A DNA stretch of 64,000 bases. Origin: Solidesulfovibrio magneticus RS-1 (GTDB lineage Bacteria > Desulfobacterota > Desulfovibrionia > Desulfovibrionales > Desulfovibrionaceae). Below are positions 49,131 to 57,598 of the stretch, in pieces. The stretch covers positions 4,984,001-5,048,000 of the forward strand of contig NC_012796.1 of assembly GCF_000010665.1 (NCBI RefSeq), written 5' to 3'. Under the pieces are notes generated by a model. That model was not told the origin of the DNA and searched no databases. It worked only from the letters and a program-made list of their open reading frames with translations. Numbering within the stretch: position 1 is the stretch's first letter; every line of letters begins with the position of its first letter. The translations under genes and the position numbers were made by a program.

Positions 49131-50960
49131 TTAGAAGCTCTCGAAATCGCTGTCCTCGCCTTTCTCGGCCAGTTCGATGCGCGCGCCCTGGGTGGCTTTC
49201 TTGCCCGGAGCCAGGGCAGGCCTGGCCCGGCCCGGCATGGCCCGGCGCGACGACGCGGGCGGAGCATGCCGAGGCAGGTCGATCTGGAAAAAGGCGATGG
49301 TGGCCCGGAGCTGTTCGGCCTGGCCGGAAAGCTCCTCGGCGGTGGAGGCCAGTTCCTCGGAGGAGCTGGCGTTTTGCTGCACGGTCTGGTCGAGCTGCTG
49401 CAAGGCTTTGTTGATCTGGACCACGCCGGCGCTTTGTTCCTGGCTGGCGGCGCTGATTTCCTGGACCAGATCGGCGGTGCGCTGGATGTTGGGCACGAGT
49501 TGGGCTAAAAGCCCATTGGCGGCCACGGCCACCTCGGTGCTGTCCTTGGCCAGGTTGGTGATTTCCGAGGCGGCCTGCTGGCTGCGTTCGGCCAGCTTGC
49601 GCACCTCGGCGGCCACCACGGCGAAGCCGCGTCCGTGTTCGCCGGCCCGGGCCGCTTCCACGGCGGCGTTTAAGGCCAAGAGATCGGTCTGACGGGCGAT
49701 TTCCTCAATAATATTGATCTTGCCGGCAATTTCCTTCATGGCGGCCATGGTCTGGGTCATGGCTTCGCCCGAGGCTTTGGCATCGCGGGCGGCGGCGGCG
49801 GCGATGGCTTCGGTCTGGCGGGCGTTTTCGGCGTTTTGCTGGATGCCGGCGCTCATTTCCTCCATGGACGAGGACGACTGTTCCACGGCGGCGGCCTGTT
49901 CGGTGGCCCCTTGGGAAATGGCCTCGGCCGAGGCCGAGAGTTCCTCGCTGCCGGCGGCCACGTTGTCGGCCCCGGCTTGCAGGTCGATGGCGATGCCGGT
50001 CAGGGCGTCGATCATTTTGCCGAAGGCTTCGAGCAGGATGTCGTTTTCCGAGCGTTTGGCCACGGCCACCCGCAGGTCGCCGTCGGCGATGCGGCCGGCC
50101 TGTTCGGCCACTTCCCGTTCCGAGGCGGCCAGCTTGGCCATGGAGAGGAGCAGGCTGTCCTTGGGTCCGCGCGGGGAAAGATCGGCCGAGAGGTCGCCCC
50201 GGGCCATGTGCCCGGCCTGTTCGGCCACTTGACGTTCGGAGTCGGCCACCAGCCGCAGGGCGTCGGCCAGCCGGCCGAGTTCGTCGCGCTGGCGCACCTC
50301 CAGGCTTTGTTCCAGATCGCCCTGGGCCAGGGCCTGGGCATAGGCGATGCCGGCGGCCAGGGGCTTGGTGATGCCCCGGGCGGTCAGCACGGAGACGATG
50401 AGCGCAAGCACGGTCCCCAGGGCGGTCAGGCCGATCAGCACGCGGGTGGACATGGCGCGTTCGGCGTCAAAGGCCGCGTCGCCGGCCAGATTTTCCTTGG
50501 CCAGGGAGTCGGCGATGGCGCCCAGGGGTTTGAGGGTGGCCTCGCGCAACTCGTCCGCCTGATGGTCAAGCTCGCGCACTTCGGTTTCCAGGGCTGCGAC
50601 AGGCTCGTTTTTGGCCTGGGCCAGGACGATGGCTTCCAGGCGAGGAAGCATCTTTCTTTCAAAAATATCGAGGTATTCTTTGTAACTCTCCGAGAACTGG
50701 GCAGCCAGTTCCCGTTCCTCGGGCGTGTCCACCAGGGCCGTGACGGCGCGGATGTCGGCTTTGCCCTGTTCCCTGGCCTTGGCGAAGTCCTGGCGGGTGG
50801 CGGCCAGGTCGCGGTTGATCTGGGCGTCGCCGATGACGGCGTAGAGATTGCTCACCCGCAGGGACACGTCCATGACGGCCTTGCTGTCCTTGGCGCGCTG
50901 CGCGCCCTCGTCCTGGATCACGCCCAGATGCTCCATGGTCTGGGCCTGTTGCAGGGCCAA
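49131..50960 (-). CDS. Methyl-accepting chemotaxis protein, open frame lacking its native start
   Basis: A 609-residue reading from a TTG. Residues 1-160 are a helical ligand-binding region, then one TM ([20 protein letters not shown]), a HAMP with two further HAMP-like repeats ([40 protein letters not shown]), and a full signalling tip: [40 protein letters not shown]. The last residues DFESF resemble the CheR-docking pentapeptide. The natural N-terminus, with the first TM, starts at 51032 but is cut by an in-frame TGA (see 50961-51032). Without it the protein has only one TM and would have altered topology. Confidence 0.85.
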   Translation of the reverse strand: MALQQAQTMEHLGVIQDEGAQRAKDSKAVMDVSLRVSNLYAVIGDAQINRDLAATRQDFAKAREQGKADIRAVTALVDTPEERELAAQFSESYKEYLDIFERKMLPRLEAIVLAQAKNEPVAALETEVRELDHQADELREATLKPLGAIADSLAKENLAGDAAFDAERAMSTRVLIGLTALGTVLALIVSVLTARGITKPLAAGIAYAQALAQGDLEQSLEVRQRDELGRLADALRLVADSERQVAEQAGHMARGDLSADLSPRGPKDSLLLSMAKLAASEREVAEQAGRIADGDLRVAVAKRSENDILLEAFGKMIDALTGIAIDLQAGADNVAAGSEELSASAEAISQGATEQAAAVEQSSSSMEEMSAGIQQNAENARQTEAIAAAAARDAKASGEAMTQTMAAMKEIAGKINIIEEIARQTDLLALNAAVEAARAGEHGRGFAVVAAEVRKLAERSQQAASEITNLAKDSTEVAVAANGLLAQLVPNIQRTADLVQEISAASQEQSAGVVQINKALQQLDQTVQQNASSSEELASTAEELSGQAEQLRATIAFFQIDLPRHAPPASSRRAMPGRARPALAPGKKATQGARIELAEKGEDSDFESF

Positions 50961-51032
50961 GGCGATGAAAATGGCGATGACCAGGGCAAAACCGCCGCAT
51001 AACTTATAGCCGACTCAGACGTTTTTAAACAT
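50961..51032 (-). pseudogene. 5' end of the chemoreceptor gene with in-frame TGA at codon 6
   Basis: AAGGAGGCGGC lies ideally before ATG at 51032. The reading is MFKNV, then TGA (51017-51015), then [18 protein letters not shown], which joins the chemoreceptor frame at 50960. The part after the TGA is the expected first TM helix. One base change (for example TCA to TGA) would explain it. No other in-frame ATG or GTG lies before the TM segment. Options are a recent nonsense mutation, a sequencing error, or recoding; selenocysteine is unlikely at such a position. Confidence 0.75.
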
Positions 51033-51483
51033 GCCGCCTCCTTGAGACTTGCGGGCTGACGAAGGGCCTCAGGCGTTGTGCAAAACAGGACCGGAAAAAC
51101 GAGAGGAAGGAAACAGTTTCCTGCACGGTAATGAAAATGTGCGCTTTGTCCAAGACCCATGACGCGATTATGGTCTGAATATTTTGCGGTGCTGTGACGA
51201 GACCGCCAAGGTTTGGCCGTCGCCAAACCAGGGCTAACCGTGGCGCGGCGTTGTATTCTGGCGGAGAACCAACAACACCGGGCCGGGAACGGCGCTCCGG
51301 CGGTCTGGCAGTGGGAGGGGCTGGCGTTGCGTCCCGGCAAGGACACAACGCCTAAGCTTGCGAAAACCGGTGATGCATCGGCCCACGGGCCATGCTGCTT
51401 TGGGGGGGCGGTCGACGTCTGGCCCGGGCCTGAGCGGACCAATGCCGCCGCCGGCCCGGGGGCAGGGCCGGCGGCGCGCCGGC
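51033..51483. other. Intergenic region between trxC and chemoreceptor, two hairpins
   Basis: Just after the trxC stop: GCCGCCGGCCC (51447-51457) pairs with GGGCCGGCGGC (51465-51475), terminator-like. At 51323-51352: GGCGTTG-c-GTCC pairs with GGAC-a-CAACGCC around CGGCAA. The remaining 280 bases, upstream of the chemoreceptor, show no frame or recognised RNA; a c-di-GMP riboswitch was considered and not supported. Confidence 0.5.
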
Positions 51484-51924
51484 TCAGGCGTTGTGACGCA
51501 CCCAGGCGACAATGTCGGCGGCGCTTCGCGCTCCGGAGATGCGGGCCTTTTCGCGGCCGCCCTGGAACAGGGCCAGGGTCGGCACGCCCTGGATGCGCAG
51601 GCGCGAGGCGATGGCCGGCTCGGCCTCAGTGTCGCACTTGGCCAGGATCACCCGGGGGTGGAGCATGGCCGCGGCCTGGTCAAAGGCCGGAGCCATGCCC
51701 CGGCAGGGGCCGCACCAGGGGGCCCAGAAATCCACCACCACCGGCAGGTCGGACTTGGCCAGAAACACGTCGAAGTTGGCCGAAGTCAGGGTCACGGGAT
51801 GGGGCGACAGGATGGGCGCGCGGCATTTGCCGCAGACCGGCCCGCTGTCCAGGCGGCCGGTCTGCACCCGATTGACGGCCCGGCAGGCCGGGCACACGGC
51901 ATGGATGGCGTCGGCTTCAGACAT
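51484..51924 (-). CDS. trxC: Thioredoxin 2-type protein with zinc ribbon
   Basis: A 146-residue thioredoxin of the TrxC class. The N-terminal zinc finger has two CxxC pairs (VCPACRAV at about 11 and VCGKCRAP at about 30). The thioredoxin fold follows with VVVDFWAPWCGPCRGMAPAF (active site WCGPC) and the cis-Pro loop GVPTLALFQGG. It is a cytoplasmic disulfide reductase; in E. coli TrxC is linked to oxidative stress. It is the third gene of a minus-strand run after the GGDEF and siroheme decarboxylase genes. A GC hairpin follows the stop. Confidence 0.95.
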   Translation of the reverse strand: MSEADAIHAVCPACRAVNRVQTGRLDSGPVCGKCRAPILSPHPVTLTSANFDVFLAKSDLPVVVDFWAPWCGPCRGMAPAFDQAAAMLHPRVILAKCDTEAEPAIASRLRIQGVPTLALFQGGREKARISGARSAADIVAWVRHNA

Positions 51925-52017
51925 GGCGTCCTCCGGCAGGGGCTTGGGGTGTTCGCTAAGCTCCCGTCCAACCAGACAAATAATGCGGCCTCGCGTGTTA
52001 GCAAGAGCCCTGGCGGC

Positions 52018-52467
52018 CTAATCGCTCATGGCGAAGTCCACGCGGATTTTAAACAGCCGGTCGGCGGGCAGGTTGAGGATGGCCACGCCGGTTTGGTCGG
52101 TGATGGCGGCCAGGTCCTGGCGGATTTGTTCCCGGGAAGCGCCGATCATGGTGAACCAGATGTTGTAGCCATGGGCGCGCAGGTAGTTGTGGGTGACGCC
52201 GGGGTGGTCGTTGACGGCCTTGGTGAAGGCCTCGAACTTGTCCTCGGGCACCGAGGCGGCGCACAGGGTGGATTTGAAGCCGATTTTTGCCGACTGGAAG
52301 TTGGCCCCGATGCGGCGGATGATGCCCGAGGCCCGCAGCGCCCGCACCCGGGCCAGGGTTTCGGCTTCGGTCAGGCCCACCTGTTCGCCAATGGCGGCAT
52401 AGGGGCGCGGGGCAATGGGGAATCCGGTCTGGATGAGGTCGAGAATGCGCTTGTCGGTGGCGTCCAT
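52018..52467 (-). CDS. Siroheme decarboxylase subunit (AhbA/AhbB, Lrp/AsnC fold)
   Basis: A 149-residue protein with an N-terminal winged helix (MDATDKRILDLIQTGFPIAP, VRALRASGIIRRIGANFQSA) and a RAM-like half (HPGVTHNYLRAHGYNIWFTM). The phrase GVTHNYLR-x-HGYN-x-WFT is typical of Ahb proteins, which form an AhbA/AhbB dimer that decarboxylates siroheme in the alternative haem route of sulfate reducers. The His in NYLRAH is among the residues thought to act in catalysis. Which of the two subunits it is cannot be settled by eye. It starts 2 bp after the GGDEF stop, so the two are co-translated. Confidence 0.85.
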   Translation of the reverse strand: MDATDKRILDLIQTGFPIAPRPYAAIGEQVGLTEAETLARVRALRASGIIRRIGANFQSAKIGFKSTLCAASVPEDKFEAFTKAVNDHPGVTHNYLRAHGYNIWFTMIGASREQIRQDLAAITDQTGVAILNLPADRLFKIRVDFAMSD

Positions 52468-52469
52468 GG

Positions 52470-53774
52470 TTACCGTACTTCGGTTTGCGGGGGCGTTTCG
52501 CGCTCCACCCGGTTGCGTCCGCCGTCCTTGGCCCGGTACAGGGCCGCGTCGGCGCGTTTGATGAGGTCTTCGGGCTTGTCGCCCGGCCGCCAGGCGGCTA
52601 GGCCGAAGCTGGCCGTGACCCGGCCGACCCCGGCAAAGGGTTCGTCGGCCACGGCCCGGCGCAGGCGCTCGGCCAGCTCGGCCGCGCCGGCCAGATCGAT
52701 GCCGGGCGCGGCCACCACGAATTCCTCGCCGCCGAACCGGGCCAGCCGGTCCACCTGGCGCAGGCTGGCCGTGATGCGTCGGGCCAGCTCCACCAGCACG
52801 GCGTCGCCGGCGTCGTGGCCGTGGCTATCGTTTATGTGCTTGAAGTGGTCGATGTCCAGCAGGGCCAGGGAGAACGGCGTGGCATAGCGGGCGGCCCGGG
52901 CGGTCTCGGCCTCCAGGACGTCGCCGAGCTTGCGCCGGTTAAGGGTGCGGGTCAGGGGATCGCGGTTGGCCAGGTCGAGCAGTTCCCGGCGCTCCAGCTC
53001 CAGTTCGGTGACGTCGGCCAGCATGAGCAGGCAGCGGGCACGTCCCGGCAGGCGGCTGACGGCCGCCTGGTAGACGTGGGGCGCGGCGTCGGGCCGGTCG
53101 GGATGCACCAGGTACAGGCGGTGGTCGCGGTCCAGGGCGTCGTCGGGCAGCCGGCCGGCCCAGGCGGCCAGGCCTTCGGCCGGCGGCTCGGCCAGGAAAC
53201 GTTCCAGGGGCGTCCCCTTGGCCTTGAATTCGCCAAGGCTCCCCACGCCGAGAAAGCGCAGGAAGGAGCGGTTGAGGCCAAGGAGTTCGCCGCCGGCGAA
53301 GATGGCCGAAAGATGGGGGATTTCGTCCAAAAGCCGCTTGGCCAGACGCCAACCGTCCTCGGCGTGGCGGCGGGCAGCGATGTCGGCGGCGGCCTCGTCC
53401 AGGGCGGCCTCGGCCAGCCCCGGCGACAGCGGCAGGGGCAGCAGGCGCAGCCCCGGCAGGGCCACGGCGGCCAGCACCGCCGCAATGTCCCCGGGCGTGC
53501 CGGCCAGGAATACGGCCGGCGGATGCTCGCCGCCGACCAGGGAGGCCAGAAGCGGAGCCGACGGGCCGTCGGGCAGCCGCGCGGCCACCACGGCCAGATC
53601 GGGCCGGCCCAGGGCCAGGGCGGCTTTGGCCTCGGCCAGGGTCCGGGCCGTGACCAGGGCGGACCTGGGGCCAAGGGCCTCGGCCAAAAGCGCGGCCACG
53701 GCCGGGTCGGCCTCGGCCACCAGGGCCGTGAGACGGCGGGAAGGAGCGCTTGGCGGACTGGGATGATGCGGCAT
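52470..53774 (-). CDS. Diguanylate cyclase: degenerate receiver, PAS, GGDEF
   Basis: A 434-residue protein starting at MPHHPSPPSAPSRR (GGAGG 8 bases upstream). Residues 15-125 are a receiver-like domain, but the phospho-acceptor position reads LAVVAARLPDG with Ala in place of Asp, so it should not be phosphorylated. A PAS-like region follows (LSAIFAGGELLGLNRSFLRF). Residues 270-425 are a GGDEF domain with GGEEF intact and an RQVD inhibitory I-site five residues before it, so it should make c-di-GMP with product feedback. It is co-transcribed with the siroheme decarboxylase gene. Confidence 0.9.
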   Translation of the reverse strand: MPHHPSPPSAPSRRLTALVAEADPAVAALLAEALGPRSALVTARTLAEAKAALALGRPDLAVVAARLPDGPSAPLLASLVGGEHPPAVFLAGTPGDIAAVLAAVALPGLRLLPLPLSPGLAEAALDEAAADIAARRHAEDGWRLAKRLLDEIPHLSAIFAGGELLGLNRSFLRFLGVGSLGEFKAKGTPLERFLAEPPAEGLAAWAGRLPDDALDRDHRLYLVHPDRPDAAPHVYQAAVSRLPGRARCLLMLADVTELELERRELLDLANRDPLTRTLNRRKLGDVLEAETARAARYATPFSLALLDIDHFKHINDSHGHDAGDAVLVELARRITASLRQVDRLARFGGEEFVVAAPGIDLAGAAELAERLRRAVADEPFAGVGRVTASFGLAAWRPGDKPEDLIKRADAALYRAKDGGRNRVERETPPQTEVR

Positions 53775-53881
53775 GGGCCGGGCCTCCGTCATGAAACCAT
53801 ATGATGAATTACGCCCCTTGTCATCGCTCCGGGAATGGGACACAGTGGCATGGTCGGCAATGTCCGGCAAGGAGGCGAACC

Positions 53882-54292
53882 ATGCGCGGTCATCGAGCCA
53901 TTCTGGCGCTTGCCGCCCTGTGCTGTTGCCTGGCTCTCGGTTTGGCGGTCCGCGAGGCTGCGGCCCAACCGCCGCCGGTGGTGGTCTATCCCCCAGGCTA
54001 CTATCCGGCCTATCCAGGCTATCCCGCCTACCCCTATCCGTATCCCTACCCGTATCCGCCGCCGCCCCCCGTGGCTCCGGGGCCGGGCATCGTCATCAAT
54101 CCCTGGCCGTTCATCGTCGGTCCGGGGCCGGGGCCGCGTCCGGTGGGGCCGCCGCCGGTCCCGCTGCCCGGGCCGGGGTTTGGCCCCGGGCCGCGTCCCG
54201 GGCCGGTCGGGCCCATTGGCCCCGTTGGGCCCATCGGTCCGGTGGGGCCTGGTCCGGGCATGGGGCCTGGACCGGGGCGGCCGGGCCGCTAA
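53882..54292 (+). CDS. Secreted Pro/Gly/Tyr-rich protein
   Basis: A 136-residue protein. MRGHRAILALAALCCCLALG and LAVREAAAQ form a signal peptide with an AAA site. The mature part is low-complexity: Tyr-Pro repeats (YPGYPAYPYPYPYPYPPPPP), then VINPWPFIVGPG, then Gly-Pro repeats (GPIGPVGPIGPVGPGPG). AAGGAGG lies 7 bases before the ATG. Such proteins are likely disordered and may be surface or matrix components. It is divergent from the GGDEF gene. No family recognised. Confidence 0.75.
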   Translation: MRGHRAILALAALCCCLALGLAVREAAAQPPPVVVYPPGYYPAYPGYPAYPYPYPYPYPPPPPVAPGPGIVINPWPFIVGPGPGPRPVGPPPVPLPGPGFGPGPRPGPVGPIGPVGPIGPVGPGPGMGPGPGRPGR

Positions 54293-54310
54293 GGCCGCGT
54301 TCCTGACAGC

Positions 54311-54350
54311 AGCCTTCCTGCCGCGGCCAGACCGGGCGGGGCAGGAAGGC
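54311..54350 (+). terminator. Hairpin after Pro/Gly-rich secreted gene
   Basis: AGCCTTCCTGCC pairs with GGCAGGAAGGCT around a 16-base loop, starting 18 bases after the stop, with TTGG following. Confidence 0.55.
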
Positions 54351-54400
54351 TTGGCCGGCTCATGCGGCTGTCCTTGAAATGCGTGCAACAAGGAGTGTTC

Positions 54401-54805
54401 ATGTCCCGTCTCATCCCGCTTGTCCTGGCCGTGCTGCTTTTGGCCGGCTGCGCCGGCAAGGCGGCCCAGCGCCCGGAACTGGCCGGCGCGCCCACGGTCT
54501 ACGCCGATGTGGTCTCGCCGCCAAACCCCGTGCTCGTGGGCTGCTTCATGCGCTCGCGGCCTTCGGAATACACCCGGCCCAACAGCTACCGGTATTGCCT
54601 GGTGGAGAAAAAGGGCAAGTGGGCCGTGTACTATGACTGGCGCGACGGCAAGTCCGGCGAGGAACACAAGGGCTGGATGGCCTTCACCATCGACGGGGAT
54701 AAACTCATAAGCGGCACGGAACCGAGCAGTTACGTGGTCAAGGACGGCGCGGTCTGGCACAGCTACGGCGGCCGGGACACGTTGCATCGCATGTTGCCGG
54801 ATTAA
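54401..54805 (+). CDS. Small lipoprotein, function unknown
   Basis: A 134-residue protein. MSRLIPLVLAVLLLAGCAG is a lipoprotein signal with lipobox LAGC (Cys17). AAGGAG lies 7 bases before the ATG. The mature part has two Cys (VGCFMRS, YRYCLVEKK) and a compact beta-rich region (KGKWAVYYDWRDGKSGEEHK). No family recognised. It is a single plus-strand gene between the Pro/Gly-rich protein and the second chemoreceptor. Confidence 0.75.
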   Translation: MSRLIPLVLAVLLLAGCAGKAAQRPELAGAPTVYADVVSPPNPVLVGCFMRSRPSEYTRPNSYRYCLVEKKGKWAVYYDWRDGKSGEEHKGWMAFTIDGDKLISGTEPSSYVVKDGAVWHSYGGRDTLHRMLPD

Positions 54806-55173
54806 CGCCCCGGCCGCCCGATTCGTCCCGCCTGGGCGGGCTTGCCGCGTGTTCCGAAGAGCAGTGTTTGATAAAGCCCGTGGGCCTGATGCCACGCGCT
54901 GCTTTTCATGCCGTATCGGCCGGCGAATCGTCGCGGCGGGTCGCCGACGCGTTGCGACCTCAGGATTTGTCTGGCGCTGAAAGCCCAAAAAACCTTTTCA
55001 GCATGTTCTGTTTGTATTAATCTCCAGCAATTCCCAGCCACGGCGTTGCAGGCGGCTGAACAGGCGTCGACGTTTGCAGGGGCGACGCGGCGGCAACAGG
55101 CGGACGCGCGCGTGGCGCGGCGGCCAAGGTCGGGCTTGTGTGACGGCGACATGCAGCTTGAAGGAGAGGCGTC
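54806..55173. other. Leader of the second chemoreceptor, nothing recognised
   Basis: 368 bases upstream of the chemoreceptor ATG. No sigma-28 promoter, hairpin or frame could be supported. AAGGAGAGGCGTC gives the ribosome site. Short A-runs (CCCAAAAAACC near 54985) are the only AT-rich part. Confidence 0.4.
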
Positions 55174-57225
55174 ATGGCGAACACCACAAAATTTTTCCAA
55201 CGGGTCAGCGTCAAGCTGTCGATCAGCTACATCGTGCTGGTCGTCGCCCTGGTTGCGGTGGGCTTTACCGGCTACTACGCGGCCAAGGTCATCAGCGGCA
55301 ATCTGGAGACGCTTTTTACCCGGCTGTTGCCGAGCATCGACAAACTCATTGAGGCCGACCGCGATCTACACCAGTTGCTTGTGGCCGAACGCTCCATGCT
55401 CTTTACGGACACCGGCGACGAGCGCTTCAAGAAACTCCAGAAGGCTTACGACGACAATCTCAAGCAGACCAAGGAACGCTTCGCCGTATTCAAGTCGCTC
55501 ATGACCACGCCCGAGGAAAAACAGTTCGCCGGCCAGTTCGACCAGGCCCTGGCCAAGTGGGAGGCGACTTCCGCCAAGGTGGTCAAGGCCCGGCTGGCCG
55601 ACACCGAGGCGTCCAAGGCCGAGGCCATGGCCCTGTCCATGGGCCAGGCCGACGAGCAGTTCGAATTCATGCGGGAGTTCATCAACAAACTGACCGAACT
55701 CGATTTGAATTACGCCGAGGTCCGCAACGCCGAGTCCAAAGCGTTGTATGAAAAGACCGAGCTGATCATCGCCTCTCTTACCGGGGCCATGATCCTGTTT
55801 GCCGCCATCACCGGCCTGCTCATCACGCGCGGACTGTTGCGCCGCCTTGGCGGCGAGCCCGAGGAGATCGCGGCCATGGCCCGCCAGGTGGCCGTGGGCG
55901 ACCTGTCGCTGACTTTCCACGACGGGGCGCATCCCCAGAGCATCTACGCGGCCATGCGGGCCATGGTGGCCTCCTCGGCCGAGGTGGCCCAGGCCGTGGC
56001 CAAGCTGGCCCAGGGCGACCTGGACGTGAACATCGCGCCGCGCTGCGAGGCCGACGGCCTCATGCGCTCCCTGGCCACGCTGATTGCCGCCGAAAAGGAC
56101 ATCGCCGATCTGGCCGGCAAGCTGGCCCTGGGCGACCTGGACGTGGCCGTGTCCAAACGTTCGGAAAACGACCGCCTGTTGGCCGCCATCGAGCGGCTGG
56201 TGGCCGCTGAAAAGGACATCGCCGCCATCATGGGCCGCTTAAGCAAGGGCGAGCTGGCCGTGGCCGTCACGCCGCGCGACCCGGCCGACCGGCTGCTCCA
56301 TTCCCTGCGCGGCATGATCACCCGGGTCAGCGCCGTCATCCGCGAAGTCCAGGACGGCTCGGTGAACGTGGCCTCGGGCAGCGAACAGCTCTCGGCCTCG
56401 TCCTCGGCCCTGTCCCAGGGCTCCACCGAACAGGCCGCCGCCATTGAGGAATCCTCCTCGGCCATGGAGCAGATGGCCTCCAGCATCGGCCAGACCGCCG
56501 ACAACGCCAAGCAGACCGAGGCCATCGCCGTCAAGGCTGCCCGGGACGCCAAGGCCTCGGGCGAGGCCGTGGTCCAGACCAAGTCCGCCATGAAGGCCAT
56601 CACCGGCAAGATTTCCATCATCGAGGAGATCGCCCGGCAAACCGACCTGCTCGCCTTAAACGCCGCCGTGGAAGCGGCCCGGGCCGGCGAACACGGACGC
56701 GGCTTCGCCGTGGTGGCCTCGGAGGTGCGCAAGCTGGCCGAGCGCAGCCAGGCCGCCGCCGCCGAGATCACCAATCTGGCCGCCACCTCCACCGACATCG
56801 CCGAAACCGCCGGCCAACTGCTGGAAAAGCTCGTGCCCGACATCCAGCGCACGGCCGAGCTGGTCCAGGAAATAAACGCCGCCAGCCAGGAGCAGAGCCA
56901 GGGAGCCAGCCAGGTCAACCAGGCCCTGCAGCAGCTCGACCAGGTCATCCAGCAAAACGCCGCCGCCGCCGAGGAAATCGCCTCCACCTCGGAGGAGCTT
57001 TCGGCCCAGGCCGCCCAACTCCAGCAGACCAGCGCCTTTTTCCGGGTGGAACGCGACGGGGACGAGGAAACCTCCCTTCCGGCCGCCGCATCCAGCCGGC
57101 GCGCCTTCATGCCGCCGACCACGGCCGGCAAGGCCCTGCCGCGCCAGAGCGGCGGCAAGACCGGCGGTTCGCTGATCAGTCTGGACGAGGAGGACCCGGG
57201 CGACAGCCGGTTCGAGCGGTATTAA
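55174..57225 (+). CDS. Methyl-accepting chemotaxis protein with four-helix-bundle sensor
   Basis: A 683-residue receptor. TM1 is at about 17-38 ([20 protein letters not shown]) and TM2 at about 195-217 ([20 protein letters not shown]); between them is a 4HB-type periplasmic helical sensor. A HAMP and three further HAMP-like units follow, each with G-D/E-L-x-V ([60 protein letters not shown]). The signalling tip [20 protein letters not shown] is complete. It ends RFERY, like the DFESF end of the 49131 receptor, resembling the pentapeptide that tethers CheR. Poly-HAMP receptors of this kind are frequent in sulfate reducers. Confidence 0.95.
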   Translation: MANTTKFFQRVSVKLSISYIVLVVALVAVGFTGYYAAKVISGNLETLFTRLLPSIDKLIEADRDLHQLLVAERSMLFTDTGDERFKKLQKAYDDNLKQTKERFAVFKSLMTTPEEKQFAGQFDQALAKWEATSAKVVKARLADTEASKAEAMALSMGQADEQFEFMREFINKLTELDLNYAEVRNAESKALYEKTELIIASLTGAMILFAAITGLLITRGLLRRLGGEPEEIAAMARQVAVGDLSLTFHDGAHPQSIYAAMRAMVASSAEVAQAVAKLAQGDLDVNIAPRCEADGLMRSLATLIAAEKDIADLAGKLALGDLDVAVSKRSENDRLLAAIERLVAAEKDIAAIMGRLSKGELAVAVTPRDPADRLLHSLRGMITRVSAVIREVQDGSVNVASGSEQLSASSSALSQGSTEQAAAIEESSSAMEQMASSIGQTADNAKQTEAIAVKAARDAKASGEAVVQTKSAMKAITGKISIIEEIARQTDLLALNAAVEAARAGEHGRGFAVVASEVRKLAERSQAAAAEITNLAATSTDIAETAGQLLEKLVPDIQRTAELVQEINAASQEQSQGASQVNQALQQLDQVIQQNAAAAEEIASTSEELSAQAAQLQQTSAFFRVERDGDEETSLPAAASSRRAFMPPTTAGKALPRQSGGKTGGSLISLDEEDPGDSRFERY

Positions 57226-57598
57226 CCCAAGGGCCGGGCCAACCCCGGTCTTTTTCCTCACGAGAAACACGCAGGGGCGGCTTACGGGAGCCGCCCCTTT
57301 GTTGTGGTCGAGGATTTCGGCCAAGGCGCGTCTCGCTGGAGGCAAGGCCTCAGCCCCGATAACGAGCCCCAGGCGCTCGCAGCGGCCCATGACCAGCTCC
57401 GCCGGCTTGTCGCCATCAACGGCAAGGACGTTTCCACCGATGCCGCCAACGGCCAGGTCGTCGCCGAAAGCGCTTGAATGGCGTCGTTTGCCCTGCCGGG
57501 CGACTCCATGCTGCTCGGAGCCGCGCCTGACGGGCAGTGGAGCAGCCCGGCGACCGGGAGAGGCAGGCTCTCTCCCGGCCGCCACGGCTCGCCGGCGG
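57226..57598. other. Intergenic region with two terminators and a possible gene remnant
   Basis: GGGGCGGCT-tacggg-AGCCGCCCC followed by TTTG at about 57274-57302 ends the chemoreceptor gene. CCGGGAGAG-gcagg-CTCTCTCCCGG at about 57555-57580 lies 3' of the minus-strand HD gene. Between them, a plus-strand frame from GTG 57304 to TGA 57477 (57 codons) reads like a protein C-terminus (LRRLVAINGKDVSTDAANGQ) but overlaps the terminator and has no ribosome site, so it may be a remnant. Confidence 0.4.

Noticed and set aside
51015..51017. Selenocysteine reading of the in-frame TGA
   Set aside because: No Cys or Sec is expected at this place in a chemoreceptor, and no convincing stem-loop with the usual spacing follows; a nonsense change or sequence error is simpler.
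51240..51420. Possible c-di-GMP (GEMM) riboswitch upstream of the chemoreceptor
   Set aside because: GGGACGCAACGCC resembles part of the GEMM core, but the stretch is explained by a simple hairpin (51323-51352), and the GNRA loop/receptor and closing helix are absent.
57304..57477. 57-codon plus-strand gene
   Set aside because: It has no ribosome site and begins directly at a terminator; noted only as a possible remnant.
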